64,000 bases of DNA, taken from contig NZ_OX044366.1 of the NCBI RefSeq assembly GCF_943846705.1, forward strand, positions 2,108,001 to 2,172,000. The letters run 5' to 3'. The position numbers and the translations under genes were made by a program. Under the pieces are notes generated by a model that was not told where the DNA came from, made no database searches, and saw nothing but the letters and a program-made list of their open reading frames with translations. This document shows positions 9,000 through 17,322 of this stretch, one piece after another; the stretch's first letter is position 1; each line of letters opens with the position of its first letter. The DNA is from an uncultured Pseudomonas sp. GTDB taxonomy: Bacteria > Pseudomonadota > Gammaproteobacteria > Pseudomonadales > Pseudomonadaceae.

Positions 9000-11723
9000 A
9001 TGACCAATCTGCCCTCCATTTCTGACTTGGTTGCCGCGCCCAACGCATTGGGCGGGTATTTCTATCGGCCGCCGTTACCCGCCAGTTATGTCTCGCGCCC
9101 GGGACTGTGCGAGCGTTTGCTGGAGGGCTTGGCGGGCCGGCTGCTGTTGGTCAGCGCGCCTGCTGGATTTGGTAAAAGCTCACTCGCCATCGAGTTTTGT
9201 GAACATTTACCTGAGCCGTGGCAAAACCTGTGGCTGGGTTTGAGCTCGCGCGACAGTGACCCGGGGCGTTTTCTCGAGCGGTTGCTCGGCGGGCTGCAGC
9301 AGTTCTTCCCTGGTCTCGGGCAGGAGGCGCTTGGACTTCTGCGTTTACGCCAACGGCATCAGCCTTTCGCCTTCGAAGAGTGGCTCGATGGTTTGCTCGA
9401 TGAGTTGACGCTGCGCCTCGAGCCACAGCAGCCGCTGTTGCTGGTGCTGGATGATTATCACTTGGCTCAAGGCGCGGTACTCGATCGTTGCCTGCAGTTT
9501 TTGCTCAATCATCTGCCGCCCGGGTTGGTGATGCTGGTGACCAGTCGCCAGCGTCCGGATTGGCATCTGTCGCGCTTACGCCTGTCGCGCCAGCTGCTGG
9601 AGTTGCACGAGCAGGATCTGCGGCTGAGCGACAGCGAAAGCACTGAGTTGCTCGCCTTGCAGGGCTCGGTGTTGTCCGCTGAAGCGCTGGCGGATCTGCT
9701 GCAGCGGAGTGAAGGGTGGGTGGCAGGCTTGCGCTTGTGGTCACTGGCTGCCAGCGAAACGCAGGAGTCTGGCGTGTTGCCGTCGCTGGTTCAGGGCGGT
9801 GATGGGCTGATTCATGACTACCTGTTGGAAGAGGTGATCGAGCGGCAACCCGCCGAGGTGCAAGCTTTCCTCTATGACACGGCCAGCCAGGAGCGCTTCT
9901 GTGCGGAGCTGTGTGATGCCCTGCGCGATGCCCATGACAGCGTCGCGATTCTTCGCCATCTTCAAGCACACCAGGTGTTTTTGGTGCCGCTGGATGAGCA
10001 GGGCAAATGGTTTCGCTATCACCACCTGTTTTCTGACCTGCTGCGCAGCCGTCCGCAGCCCTCTACGGGCTTGCACTTGCGCGCCTGTCGCTGGTTCAGC
10101 GCCGAAGGGTTGCTGGATGAGGCCATTGAACAGGCGCTGCGTGCCGGGCAACCGGATGTGGCGGCTAACCTGGTGCAGAACCTTTCCGAAGAACAGCTAC
10201 TGGCCGAGCAGAACGTTGCCACGTTGCTGCGCTGGAAGATCGATTTGCCCGACAACCTGCTGACCAGTACGCCGCGCCTGATTCTGTTGTACGGCTGGGC
10301 ATTGGCGTTGGCCTGCCAGCTGGATGCGGCCGAAGAGCTGCTCGCCCAACTCGGACGTTTTCTGCCGGCGCACGATCGGGCTGAGCAGGAAGGTTTGCTG
10401 GCACAGTGGTTGGCCTTGAGCGGTGTGATTGCCCGCGGCCGCGGTGACAGTGTTAAGGCGCAGGCCTACTGCAGTGAAGCGCTGAGCTGTCTGCCGCAGG
10501 AGCGGTATGGTCAACGGCTGATGTGCCTGTCCAGTCTGGCTAACCTGGCGATTGTGCAGGGTGACCTGTGGCGCGCCCGCGGGTTGAATCGTGAAGCGCT
10601 GGAATTAGCCCAGCGGGTCGGCAATCCACTGTTCGAGGCATTGACCCACTACGATCGGGCGCGGGTTCTGCAAGCGCGTGGCGAAGTGCTGCGGGCGCTG
10701 GATGAGGTGCGTCTGGGGTTGCAGCGTCTGGAGATCCTTCCAGTGCGGCGGCAATACGCGGCGCGTGGCCGATTGACCTTGTATGAAGGTTATCTGTTGA
10801 GCCTGCGCCTGCAGCCACAGCAGGCACGGCAGAAGCTGTTGAGTGGAATTTCCGAGGCGCGCGATTGTCGTGATATCAGTGTGCTGATCGGTTATTGCGT
10901 GCTGGCCAGCATGGAGGGCCGCAGTGGCAACCTGTCGGAAGCCTTCGCTCAGTTGGCTGAGGCCGAACGGCTGATGCATATCTGGGATATTCCACCGATC
11001 TACTACCTGGCGATGATCACCCTGGTTAAATGTGAACTGTGGTTACGCCAGGAGCAGTGTGAGTTGGCCGGCGTCTGGCTGAACCGTCTGCTGGATGCCT
11101 ATGGCGGCGAGCAGGCGGCAGCCGCGCCTGAGTTCCACCCGCAACTGCCGCTGCATATTCAGCTGCACCTGGCCACTTACGAGCGCCTGCAGGGCGAAGA
11201 AGAGCAGGCCGAGCGGCGCTTGCGTGGGCTCAGTCAGCTGGCGCAGAACGCCGGCGGGCAGTTGTTGGGGGCGATTGCGCAGATGCAACTGATGGCCATG
11301 CTGCATGACGGTGGCCGTGAGCGTGAGGCTCGGCAACAGTTGTGCAGTGCCCTACAGCTCGCAGCAGGGGGTGGCCTGCTGCCCTTTTATGATGTGTTGA
11401 GCCGGCAACCCGAATGGTTGCGCGCGCAGCTACTGGCGCAGGACGCGAGTCCCTTGATTGAAACCTTGCAGCAGCATCTGCCGCGTACTGCGCAGGCGGC
11501 GAGCCCGGAGGACGGCAATGCGTTGATCGATGCGTTGAGCACGCGCGAGATGGGCGTATTGGAGCTGATCGCTCAGGGCTGCTCCAATCAGGAAATTAGC
11601 GAGCGCTTGTTTATCTCGCTGCACACGGTGAAAACCCACGCTCGGCACATCAACAGCAAGCTCGGCGTCGAACGTCGCACTCAAGCGGTGGCGCGAGCCA
11701 AGAGCCTGGGGCTATTGCGCTGA
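9000..11723 (+). CDS. LuxR-family LAL (MalT-type) transcriptional activator, copy 1
   Basis: 907 residues. Walker A SAPAGFGKSS lies at about 52-61 and Walker B LLLVLDDYH with both acidic residues at 151-152, giving an N-terminal STAND ATPase. A long helical TPR-like middle region, typical of MalT-class inducer sensing, runs to about 830. A LuxR-type helix-turn-helix follows near 845-905 (STREMGVLELIAQGCSNQEIS then SLHTVKTHARHINSKLGV). Proteins of this class bind ATP and an inducer, multimerise and activate promoters through repeated sites. It lies 277 bases after the DUF1329 gene on the same strand, so it probably controls the DUF1302-DUF1329 operon. The paralogue at 55920 has nearly the same recognition helix. 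The inducer is unknown; a lipid-derived molecule is plausible. Confidence 0.93.
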   Translation: MTNLPSISDLVAAPNALGGYFYRPPLPASYVSRPGLCERLLEGLAGRLLLVSAPAGFGKSSLAIEFCEHLPEPWQNLWLGLSSRDSDPGRFLERLLGGLQQFFPGLGQEALGLLRLRQRHQPFAFEEWLDGLLDELTLRLEPQQPLLLVLDDYHLAQGAVLDRCLQFLLNHLPPGLVMLVTSRQRPDWHLSRLRLSRQLLELHEQDLRLSDSESTELLALQGSVLSAEALADLLQRSEGWVAGLRLWSLAASETQESGVLPSLVQGGDGLIHDYLLEEVIERQPAEVQAFLYDTASQERFCAELCDALRDAHDSVAILRHLQAHQVFLVPLDEQGKWFRYHHLFSDLLRSRPQPSTGLHLRACRWFSAEGLLDEAIEQALRAGQPDVAANLVQNLSEEQLLAEQNVATLLRWKIDLPDNLLTSTPRLILLYGWALALACQLDAAEELLAQLGRFLPAHDRAEQEGLLAQWLALSGVIARGRGDSVKAQAYCSEALSCLPQERYGQRLMCLSSLANLAIVQGDLWRARGLNREALELAQRVGNPLFEALTHYDRARVLQARGEVLRALDEVRLGLQRLEILPVRRQYAARGRLTLYEGYLLSLRLQPQQARQKLLSGISEARDCRDISVLIGYCVLASMEGRSGNLSEAFAQLAEAERLMHIWDIPPIYYLAMITLVKCELWLRQEQCELAGVWLNRLLDAYGGEQAAAAPEFHPQLPLHIQLHLATYERLQGEEEQAERRLRGLSQLAQNAGGQLLGAIAQMQLMAMLHDGGREREARQQLCSALQLAAGGGLLPFYDVLSRQPEWLRAQLLAQDASPLIETLQQHLPRTAQAASPEDGNALIDALSTREMGVLELIAQGCSNQEISERLFISLHTVKTHARHINSKLGVERRTQAVARAKSLGLLR

Positions 11724-11927
11724 TTGCGCCGCATCCAGCAGCCGAGACTTCGCTCAAGGTATGGCGTGGCGATAGCGAACAAATATTACCGTCAGGCCCT
11801 TAATGGGACTGGATGATTGGTGTCACCCTTTGTTGTTTATTTGGGCATGTCGCTGATAGGGCTAACTGCGACAGAGTGTTTTATGTGGGCATGCCATAAC
11901 GATGCTATTTAATTTGCTGGAGACTTC

Positions 11928-12572
11928 ATGCAAGCCGCTCAACCCGCGTTGATTCGCGAAACCTTCCCCGTCGGGCCTTTGCAGTGCAACTGCACGATTA
12001 TTGGTGACCCGCTAACTAAGAAGGCTATTGTCGTCGATCCGGGTGGCAACCCGGATTTGATCATGGCGCGTCTCGACGCCCATGGCCTCAAGGTGGTGAG
12101 CATCATTCATACCCATGCACACCTGGATCACTTTCTCGCCTCCGGGCAGATGAAGGAACTGACCGGTGCGACCCTGCACTTGCATAAAGAGGATCAATTC
12201 CTCTGGGACAACCTGGAAATGCAGTGCGGCATGTTTGGTGTGCCGTATACGCCGGTGCCTGCGCCGGATCACTGGCTTGCTGATGATGAGGAACTCGCCT
12301 GCGGTTGCGGTGTGGCGCTGCACACACCGGGGCACACCCCTGGCTCGATGAGTTTCTGGTTCCCGCAGGACAAGCTGTTGATTGCCGGTGATACGCTGTT
12401 CAAGCGTGGTATCGGCCGCACCGATCTGTGGGGTGGTGACTACGCGACTATCGAGCGCTCGATTAAGCAACGCTTGTATTGCTTGGATGAAGACGCCACG
12501 GTGGTGACCGGCCATGGTGCCGAGACGCGATTGGGCGACGAGATGCGTGATAACCCTTTTGTGCGCGCCTGA
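11928..12572 (+). CDS. MBL-fold metallo-hydrolase (YcbL/GloB-like)
   Basis: 214 residues starting at an ATG with CTGGAG just upstream. The metal motif HTHAHLDH (about 61-68) and the later HTPGHTPGSM and IAGDTLF segments are those of glyoxalase II-type enzymes. The short length without the C-terminal substrate domain of GloB fits the YcbL type, which hydrolyses thioesters such as S-lactoylglutathione in vitro. Cytoplasmic, zinc-dependent. It stands alone between the LAL gene and the OmpA-like lipoprotein. The physiological thioester is not known from sequence. Confidence 0.9.
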   Translation: MQAAQPALIRETFPVGPLQCNCTIIGDPLTKKAIVVDPGGNPDLIMARLDAHGLKVVSIIHTHAHLDHFLASGQMKELTGATLHLHKEDQFLWDNLEMQCGMFGVPYTPVPAPDHWLADDEELACGCGVALHTPGHTPGSMSFWFPQDKLLIAGDTLFKRGIGRTDLWGGDYATIERSIKQRLYCLDEDATVVTGHGAETRLGDEMRDNPFVRA

Positions 12573-12651
12573 GCAGGGAATTTTTTCCCTGTGCTATGTT
12601 CCTACAATGATGCTCGGGTAACTCATCCGTTTAATTGCTGGAGTGAAGTTC

Positions 12652-13314
12652 ATGTTTAAAGCCTCGCAAATACTGCTGCTAGCCACTGCTGTGTCCATTG
12701 TTGCCGGTTGTGCTGTGCAGAATCCTTACGTACGTGAGGATGGCGAAATGCGTAAGTCGACCACTTACGGCACCATCGGCGCGATAGCCGGTGCGGCGGT
12801 GGGTGCCGCTACATCCAGCAAAAAAGACCGCACCAAGGGTGCGTTGATTGGTGCCGCAGTCGGTGGCGCGGCGGGCGGCGGCTATGGCTACTATGCCGAC
12901 AAGCAGGAGGCAGAACTGCGTCGCAGCATGCAGGGCACCGGGGTTGAGGTGCAGCGCAATGGTGATGACCTCAAACTGATCATGCCGGGTAACATCACGT
13001 TCGCCACCAACTCGGCGGACATCTCCGGCAATTTCTACGCGCCACTGAACAACCTGGCTAATTCCTTCAAGCAGTATGAGCAGAACAGTATCGAGATCAT
13101 CGGGCATACCGATAACGTGGGGGCGCAGCAGTACAATTACACATTGTCCCAGCGGCGGGCCCAAAGCGTTGCCAACTACCTGACGTCTCAGGGCGTCAAC
13201 GGCATGCGGATCAGTACTCGCGGCATGGGGCCGGATCAGCCGGTGGCCAGTAATGCCACCGAATACGGTCGTTCGCAGAACCGCCGGGTAGAAATCAACC
13301 TGCGTCCGCTGTAA
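12652..13314 (+). CDS. OmpA-family lipoprotein with glycine-zipper region
   Basis: 220 residues from the ATG at 12652, with CTGGAG eight bases upstream; a GTG at 12643 is in frame but poorer. The signal peptide ends in the lipobox VAGC. Residues 38-85 hold glycine-rich segments (AIAGAAVGAA, GALIGAAVGGAAGGGYGYY), a glycine zipper that may insert in or stack on the membrane. The C-terminal 110 residues are an OmpA_C peptidoglycan-binding domain: NITFATNSADIS, then GHTDNVGAQQYNYTLSQRRA and NRRVEI at the end. It likely ties the outer membrane to peptidoglycan, like YiaD/PA0833-type proteins. It has its own terminator. Confidence 0.92.
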   Translation: MFKASQILLLATAVSIVAGCAVQNPYVREDGEMRKSTTYGTIGAIAGAAVGAATSSKKDRTKGALIGAAVGGAAGGGYGYYADKQEAELRRSMQGTGVEVQRNGDDLKLIMPGNITFATNSADISGNFYAPLNNLANSFKQYEQNSIEIIGHTDNVGAQQYNYTLSQRRAQSVANYLTSQGVNGMRISTRGMGPDQPVASNATEYGRSQNRRVEINLRPL

Positions 13315-13330
13315 TCGTTTTGGCTTCATG

Positions 13331-13366
13331 AAAGCCGCGCATTCGCCCGAATGCGCGGCTTTTTTA
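13331..13366 (+). terminator. Rho-independent terminator after OmpA-like gene
   Basis: Stem AGCCGCGCATTCG with its complement around a CCC loop, followed by six T. Very stable, 13 bp. Confidence 0.93.
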
Positions 13367-13510
13367 TGCCTGCCTGTTAAATCCTGAAGCGCTGGCCGGG
13401 ATGTCATGGGCGATCATTCAATACCTGACTAGACTGCTGGCAGTGGTTCACCCAAATCCTGCTGCCGTGGTGCACAGTAGCGCCTTACATGGATGAAGAT
13501 TGGAGATCGC

Positions 13511-16500
13511 ATGGACGACCGGCTCGCCGTTATCTCACGTAAACCCTGGCTGCCCATTTGGGTCACCCTGAGCCTGTTGGTGGTGCTGGGTGGTCTGTCA
13601 TTTGGCCAGTGGCGCGCACTGGAACAGCGTGAGCACGAGCAGCGCCAGGAGCGCTTTGAACGTGATGCTCAGGACGTTAGCCAGCGGGTACTCAGCCGTA
13701 TGCAGGCCTATGAAATGGTGCTGCGCGGGACCTCAGGATTGATGGCCAGTGGCGAGATCGTTTCCCTGGACGAGTGGGAGCGGGCCATGGATCAGCTGCA
13801 GTTGCAGGATCGCTATCCAGGCATTCAGGCGCTGGGGTGGTCGCGCTATTTGCGGGCGGATCAGCTCGAGAAACTTATTGCCCAAGAGCCGGCTAAAGAG
13901 CGTAGTAGCCCATTGTTTTTCCCCGCAGGGCAGCGAGAGCACTACCTGCTGATCGACTACATCAGCCCGCTGGATTGGCGTAATCGACGGGTGCTGGGTT
14001 ACGACATGCTCAGTGAGGCCGTGCGCAAGGCGGCCATTGAGCAGGCTATTGACAGTGGTGTGGCAGCCCTCAGTGCACCGGTGACGCTACGCCAGGAAAC
14101 AGGGGAGAACGTTCAGGCGGGCGTGTTGTTGTATTTACCGGTGTACCAGCCGGGCAAGCCGCTGAACACGGTTGAAGAGCGCCGTGCGGCAGTACTGGGT
14201 TTGGTCCATGCGGCGTTTCGCAGTCACGACTTGATGACCGGCATCCTCGGGGCGCAGAACAGTCGCTTTGCTATCGTGCTCAAGGATAAGCAAGCCCCTG
14301 AGTTGCTGTTGCTCAGTGGCGAGACCACCGGCGCCATGTCGTCGCCGACTTTTCACCATGTGCTGGAGTTGCCACAGTACGGCCGCAACTGGGTGCTTGA
14401 AGTCAGCAGCACGGCGCTCTACGACGCAGAGCAAGTCAGTCAGTCGAGCAGTTTGCGCCTGTGGCTGGGGTTGGCGGCGGCCGTGTTGCTGGCGCTATTG
14501 ATCGGCGGCTATCTGTATTTACGTGAGCGTGAGTTATTTGCCAATCAACTGGCGACGGCGCAACTGCGTGAGCGCGAGGAGCGTTTTCGCCTGTTGGTTG
14601 AGCGCTTGCCGGTGGCTACCTTGTTGTGCGACGCCGAAGGGCGTATCGAGATGGCCAATCGCAGCGCTGCCGAACTGCTCGACTCAACGCCTGAGGGCTT
14701 GCTCGGTGAGCGCGTGAGGCGCTTTCTGCCAGCGATGGGGCAACTCAGTACCTTGGCGATTGATCATGAGGCGCCTGAGTTTGCCCATGAGCACCAAGTG
14801 CGCTCTGAGTGTGGCAGCGAGTTGCCGGTTGCATTGAGTGTGAGCGTGCTGGGTGACTCAGTCGGTGTGAGTTACCTGATCAACCTCATCGATCTACGTG
14901 CGCGCAAAGGTGCCGAGGAGCGCTTTCGTCTCGTGGTCGAGGCCTCGCCCAACGCGATTGTGCTGGTTGATAGTCAAGGCTGTATTGCCATGGTCAACCG
15001 TCAGACAGAGCAACTTTTTGGCTATGACCGTGAAGCGTTGCTGTCTCAGCCCGTTGAAATGCTCTTGCCGATTGATTTACGCACTAGTCATGTACCGCAG
15101 CGCAAGAGCTACCAAGACAATCCAGAGCCACGCCGCATGGGCCGCAACCGTGAGTTGTTCGGTCAGCATCGCGACGGCCACTTGATCCCCCTTGAGGTGG
15201 GGCTGTCGCCCATACGCAGTGGCGATGACGCGCTGGTGCAGGCGGTGATTATTGACATCAGCGAACGTAAAGCGGCTGAACAACGCCTGCGCGACCAGGC
15301 CGATCAGTTGATGTTGGCCAATCGCTACAAGTCAGAGTTTCTCGCCAACATGTCCCATGAGTTGCGTACGCCGCTTAACAGTATTTTGATACTTAGCGAT
15401 CAGTTGCGCCTTAACAGTGCTGGCAACCTAACCGAGAAACAGGCCAGGCATGCTGACATCGTGCACCGTGCGGGCAGTGATCTATTGCAGTTGATCAACG
15501 ATGTGCTTGATCTGGCCAAGGTCGAGTCCGGGCGCATGCAGTTGAAAATAGAGCCATTGAACATGCAGGACGTGCTGGTCGAACTGGATGCCGGCTTGCG
15601 GCCAATGGCCGAGATTAAAGGGCTGCGCCTGCATACCCAGTTGGCAGCAGGCGTCCCACGGGTGATTCACAGTGATCGCATACGCTTGCATCAGATACTG
15701 CGCAACCTGCTCTCTAATGCCTTGAAGTTTACCGAGCAGGGAGAGGTCAGCCTGACCGTGTCCTGTGCCTCTGGTGAGCCCGAGGAGGGGTACGAATTGC
15801 TGGACTTCAGCGTGCGCGACAGCGGCATGGGTATCGCCCCTGCGCAGCATGAGCAGATTTTCCAGGCCTTCCAGCAGCTCGACGGTTCCACCAGCCGGCG
15901 TTTTGGTGGCACCGGGTTAGGGTTGGCGATTACGCGTCAGTTGGTGCTGGCGATGGACGGTGAGATCAGCCTGCAAAGTACGCCCGGCGAAGGCTCCTGC
16001 TTTACCGTGCGATTGCCGGTACGGGTCGTGGCGCAGGATCAGGTGGAGGCAGTAGTGGGCGCCGCGCAGCGCAGCGGTGTGGGCCCGGCGGTACTGATTG
16101 TCGAGGATGACGTGGATTTTGCCATGGTCCTGGCCGAGGAGGCGCACGCGCATGGCTTCGCCAGTGTGCATTGCCGATCCGGCATGCAGGCACTAGGCCT
16201 GCTGCAAAGCGAGCGGTTCAGCGCGATCATTCTCGATATTCTGTTGCCCGATATCAGTGGCTGGCAGTTGTTCCGCCGCCTGCGCAGGCATGCCAGTCAC
16301 CGTGACACGCCTGTGCATATCATTTCCTGCGTACCGCAGCCGCTAGGCTGGAGTAATGACAGCACGCGCTACCTGGTCAAACCAATCCAGCGTGCTGACT
16401 TGGAGCAGGTGTTTGCCGACCTGCAGATGCTCGGCCAGCAGCCGGCGCAGCATTTGCTGCTGGTTGAGGATGTCGAGGTCGAGCGCGAGCATTATCGTGA

Positions 16501-17251
16501 GCATCTGCAGCAGCTGGGCTTTACTGTGCAGGCCTGCGCGCGGGCTGATGAAGCGCAGCAGGCTTATGCTGCAGGGGCGTTCAGCGCATTGGTAATTGAT
16601 CTTGACCTGCCAGACCAGGACGGCTTTGAGCTGCTGGAGGCGCTCAATCGGCAGCGGCCACTTAATGACGCACGAGTGGTGATCAACACGGGTGTCGATG
16701 TCACCCGCCAGGCTCTGCAGCGCCTGCGGCGCTTCAGTGCGGTGGTGGTGCACAAGCACGGCGAGGACATGCAGGCGCTGAGTGAGGCTGTACAGGGTTT
16801 TCTCGGCGAGGTACGTGCACCGGCACAATTAGCTACATCGACGTTGGGAAACCCACTGCAAGGCCGGCGGGTCTTGCTGGTGGACGATGACGTGCGCAAT
16901 GTATATGCCATGACGGCCTTGCTCGATGAGGTGGGGCTAATCATCAGCGCGGCGAAGGACGGCCAGGAAGCCATCAAGTGTTATCAGCGAGAGCCGTTCG
17001 ACCTGATCCTGATGGACATGGCGATGCCGACCATGGACGGCTATACGGCTACCCGACTGCTTAAAACCGAACATGCCTGTCTTATCCCAATCATTGCGCT
17101 GACTGCGCATGCCATGAAGGGCGATCGGGAGAAGTGCATCAACGCTGGCGTCGACGATTATCTGGCTAAACCGGTGAGTCGTGAGGCTTTGCTAGAGTTG
17201 TTGACGCGCTGGTTGGCCGCCAGCGATGCGCCGCCGGCACCAGCGCAATAG
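13511..17251 (+). CDS. CHASE-domain hybrid histidine kinase with two PAS and three receiver domains
   Basis: 1246 residues from the ATG at 13511 (GGAG five bases upstream); an ATG at 13493 is also in frame. Order: membrane helix about 15-34; periplasmic CHASE sensor about 70-300; second helix about 315-338; PAS near 358-470; PAS near 472-585; HisKA with phospho-His in MSHELRTPLN near 618; HATPase with NLLSNALKF, DSGMGIA and GGTGLGLAI; then three receivers beginning near VLIVEDD (854), LLLVEDVEVE (985) and VLLVDDD (1120). Phospho-acceptor Asp residues are present in each (ILDILLPD, VIDLDLPD, LMDMAMP). CHASE domains sense small extracellular molecules. No Hpt domain is present, so phosphate would leave by a separate Hpt protein or stay within the chain. 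It lies 71 bases upstream of a REC-PAS-GGDEF-EAL gene, the likely output partner. Confidence 0.94.
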   Translation: MDDRLAVISRKPWLPIWVTLSLLVVLGGLSFGQWRALEQREHEQRQERFERDAQDVSQRVLSRMQAYEMVLRGTSGLMASGEIVSLDEWERAMDQLQLQDRYPGIQALGWSRYLRADQLEKLIAQEPAKERSSPLFFPAGQREHYLLIDYISPLDWRNRRVLGYDMLSEAVRKAAIEQAIDSGVAALSAPVTLRQETGENVQAGVLLYLPVYQPGKPLNTVEERRAAVLGLVHAAFRSHDLMTGILGAQNSRFAIVLKDKQAPELLLLSGETTGAMSSPTFHHVLELPQYGRNWVLEVSSTALYDAEQVSQSSSLRLWLGLAAAVLLALLIGGYLYLRERELFANQLATAQLREREERFRLLVERLPVATLLCDAEGRIEMANRSAAELLDSTPEGLLGERVRRFLPAMGQLSTLAIDHEAPEFAHEHQVRSECGSELPVALSVSVLGDSVGVSYLINLIDLRARKGAEERFRLVVEASPNAIVLVDSQGCIAMVNRQTEQLFGYDREALLSQPVEMLLPIDLRTSHVPQRKSYQDNPEPRRMGRNRELFGQHRDGHLIPLEVGLSPIRSGDDALVQAVIIDISERKAAEQRLRDQADQLMLANRYKSEFLANMSHELRTPLNSILILSDQLRLNSAGNLTEKQARHADIVHRAGSDLLQLINDVLDLAKVESGRMQLKIEPLNMQDVLVELDAGLRPMAEIKGLRLHTQLAAGVPRVIHSDRIRLHQILRNLLSNALKFTEQGEVSLTVSCASGEPEEGYELLDFSVRDSGMGIAPAQHEQIFQAFQQLDGSTSRRFGGTGLGLAITRQLVLAMDGEISLQSTPGEGSCFTVRLPVRVVAQDQVEAVVGAAQRSGVGPAVLIVEDDVDFAMVLAEEAHAHGFASVHCRSGMQALGLLQSERFSAIILDILLPDISGWQLFRRLRRHASHRDTPVHIISCVPQPLGWSNDSTRYLVKPIQRADLEQVFADLQMLGQQPAQHLLLVEDVEVEREHYREHLQQLGFTVQACARADEAQQAYAAGAFSALVIDLDLPDQDGFELLEALNRQRPLNDARVVINTGVDVTRQALQRLRRFSAVVVHKHGEDMQALSEAVQGFLGEVRAPAQLATSTLGNPLQGRRVLLVDDDVRNVYAMTALLDEVGLIISAAKDGQEAIKCYQREPFDLILMDMAMPTMDGYTATRLLKTEHACLIPIIALTAHAMKGDREKCINAGVDDYLAKPVSREALLELLTRWLAASDAPPAPAQ

Positions 17252-17322
17252 TTTTTCAGCAGCCTGCTAACCTGAACCGCAACAGGAGTTGAAAGGCATT
17301 CGCCAGGGATAAGGGAGATTTT

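Noticed and set aside
12574..12591. Hairpin CAGGGAA-TTTT-TTCCCTG after the metallo-hydrolase gene
   Set aside because: The T run is in the loop and not after the stem, so I do not call it an intrinsic terminator.
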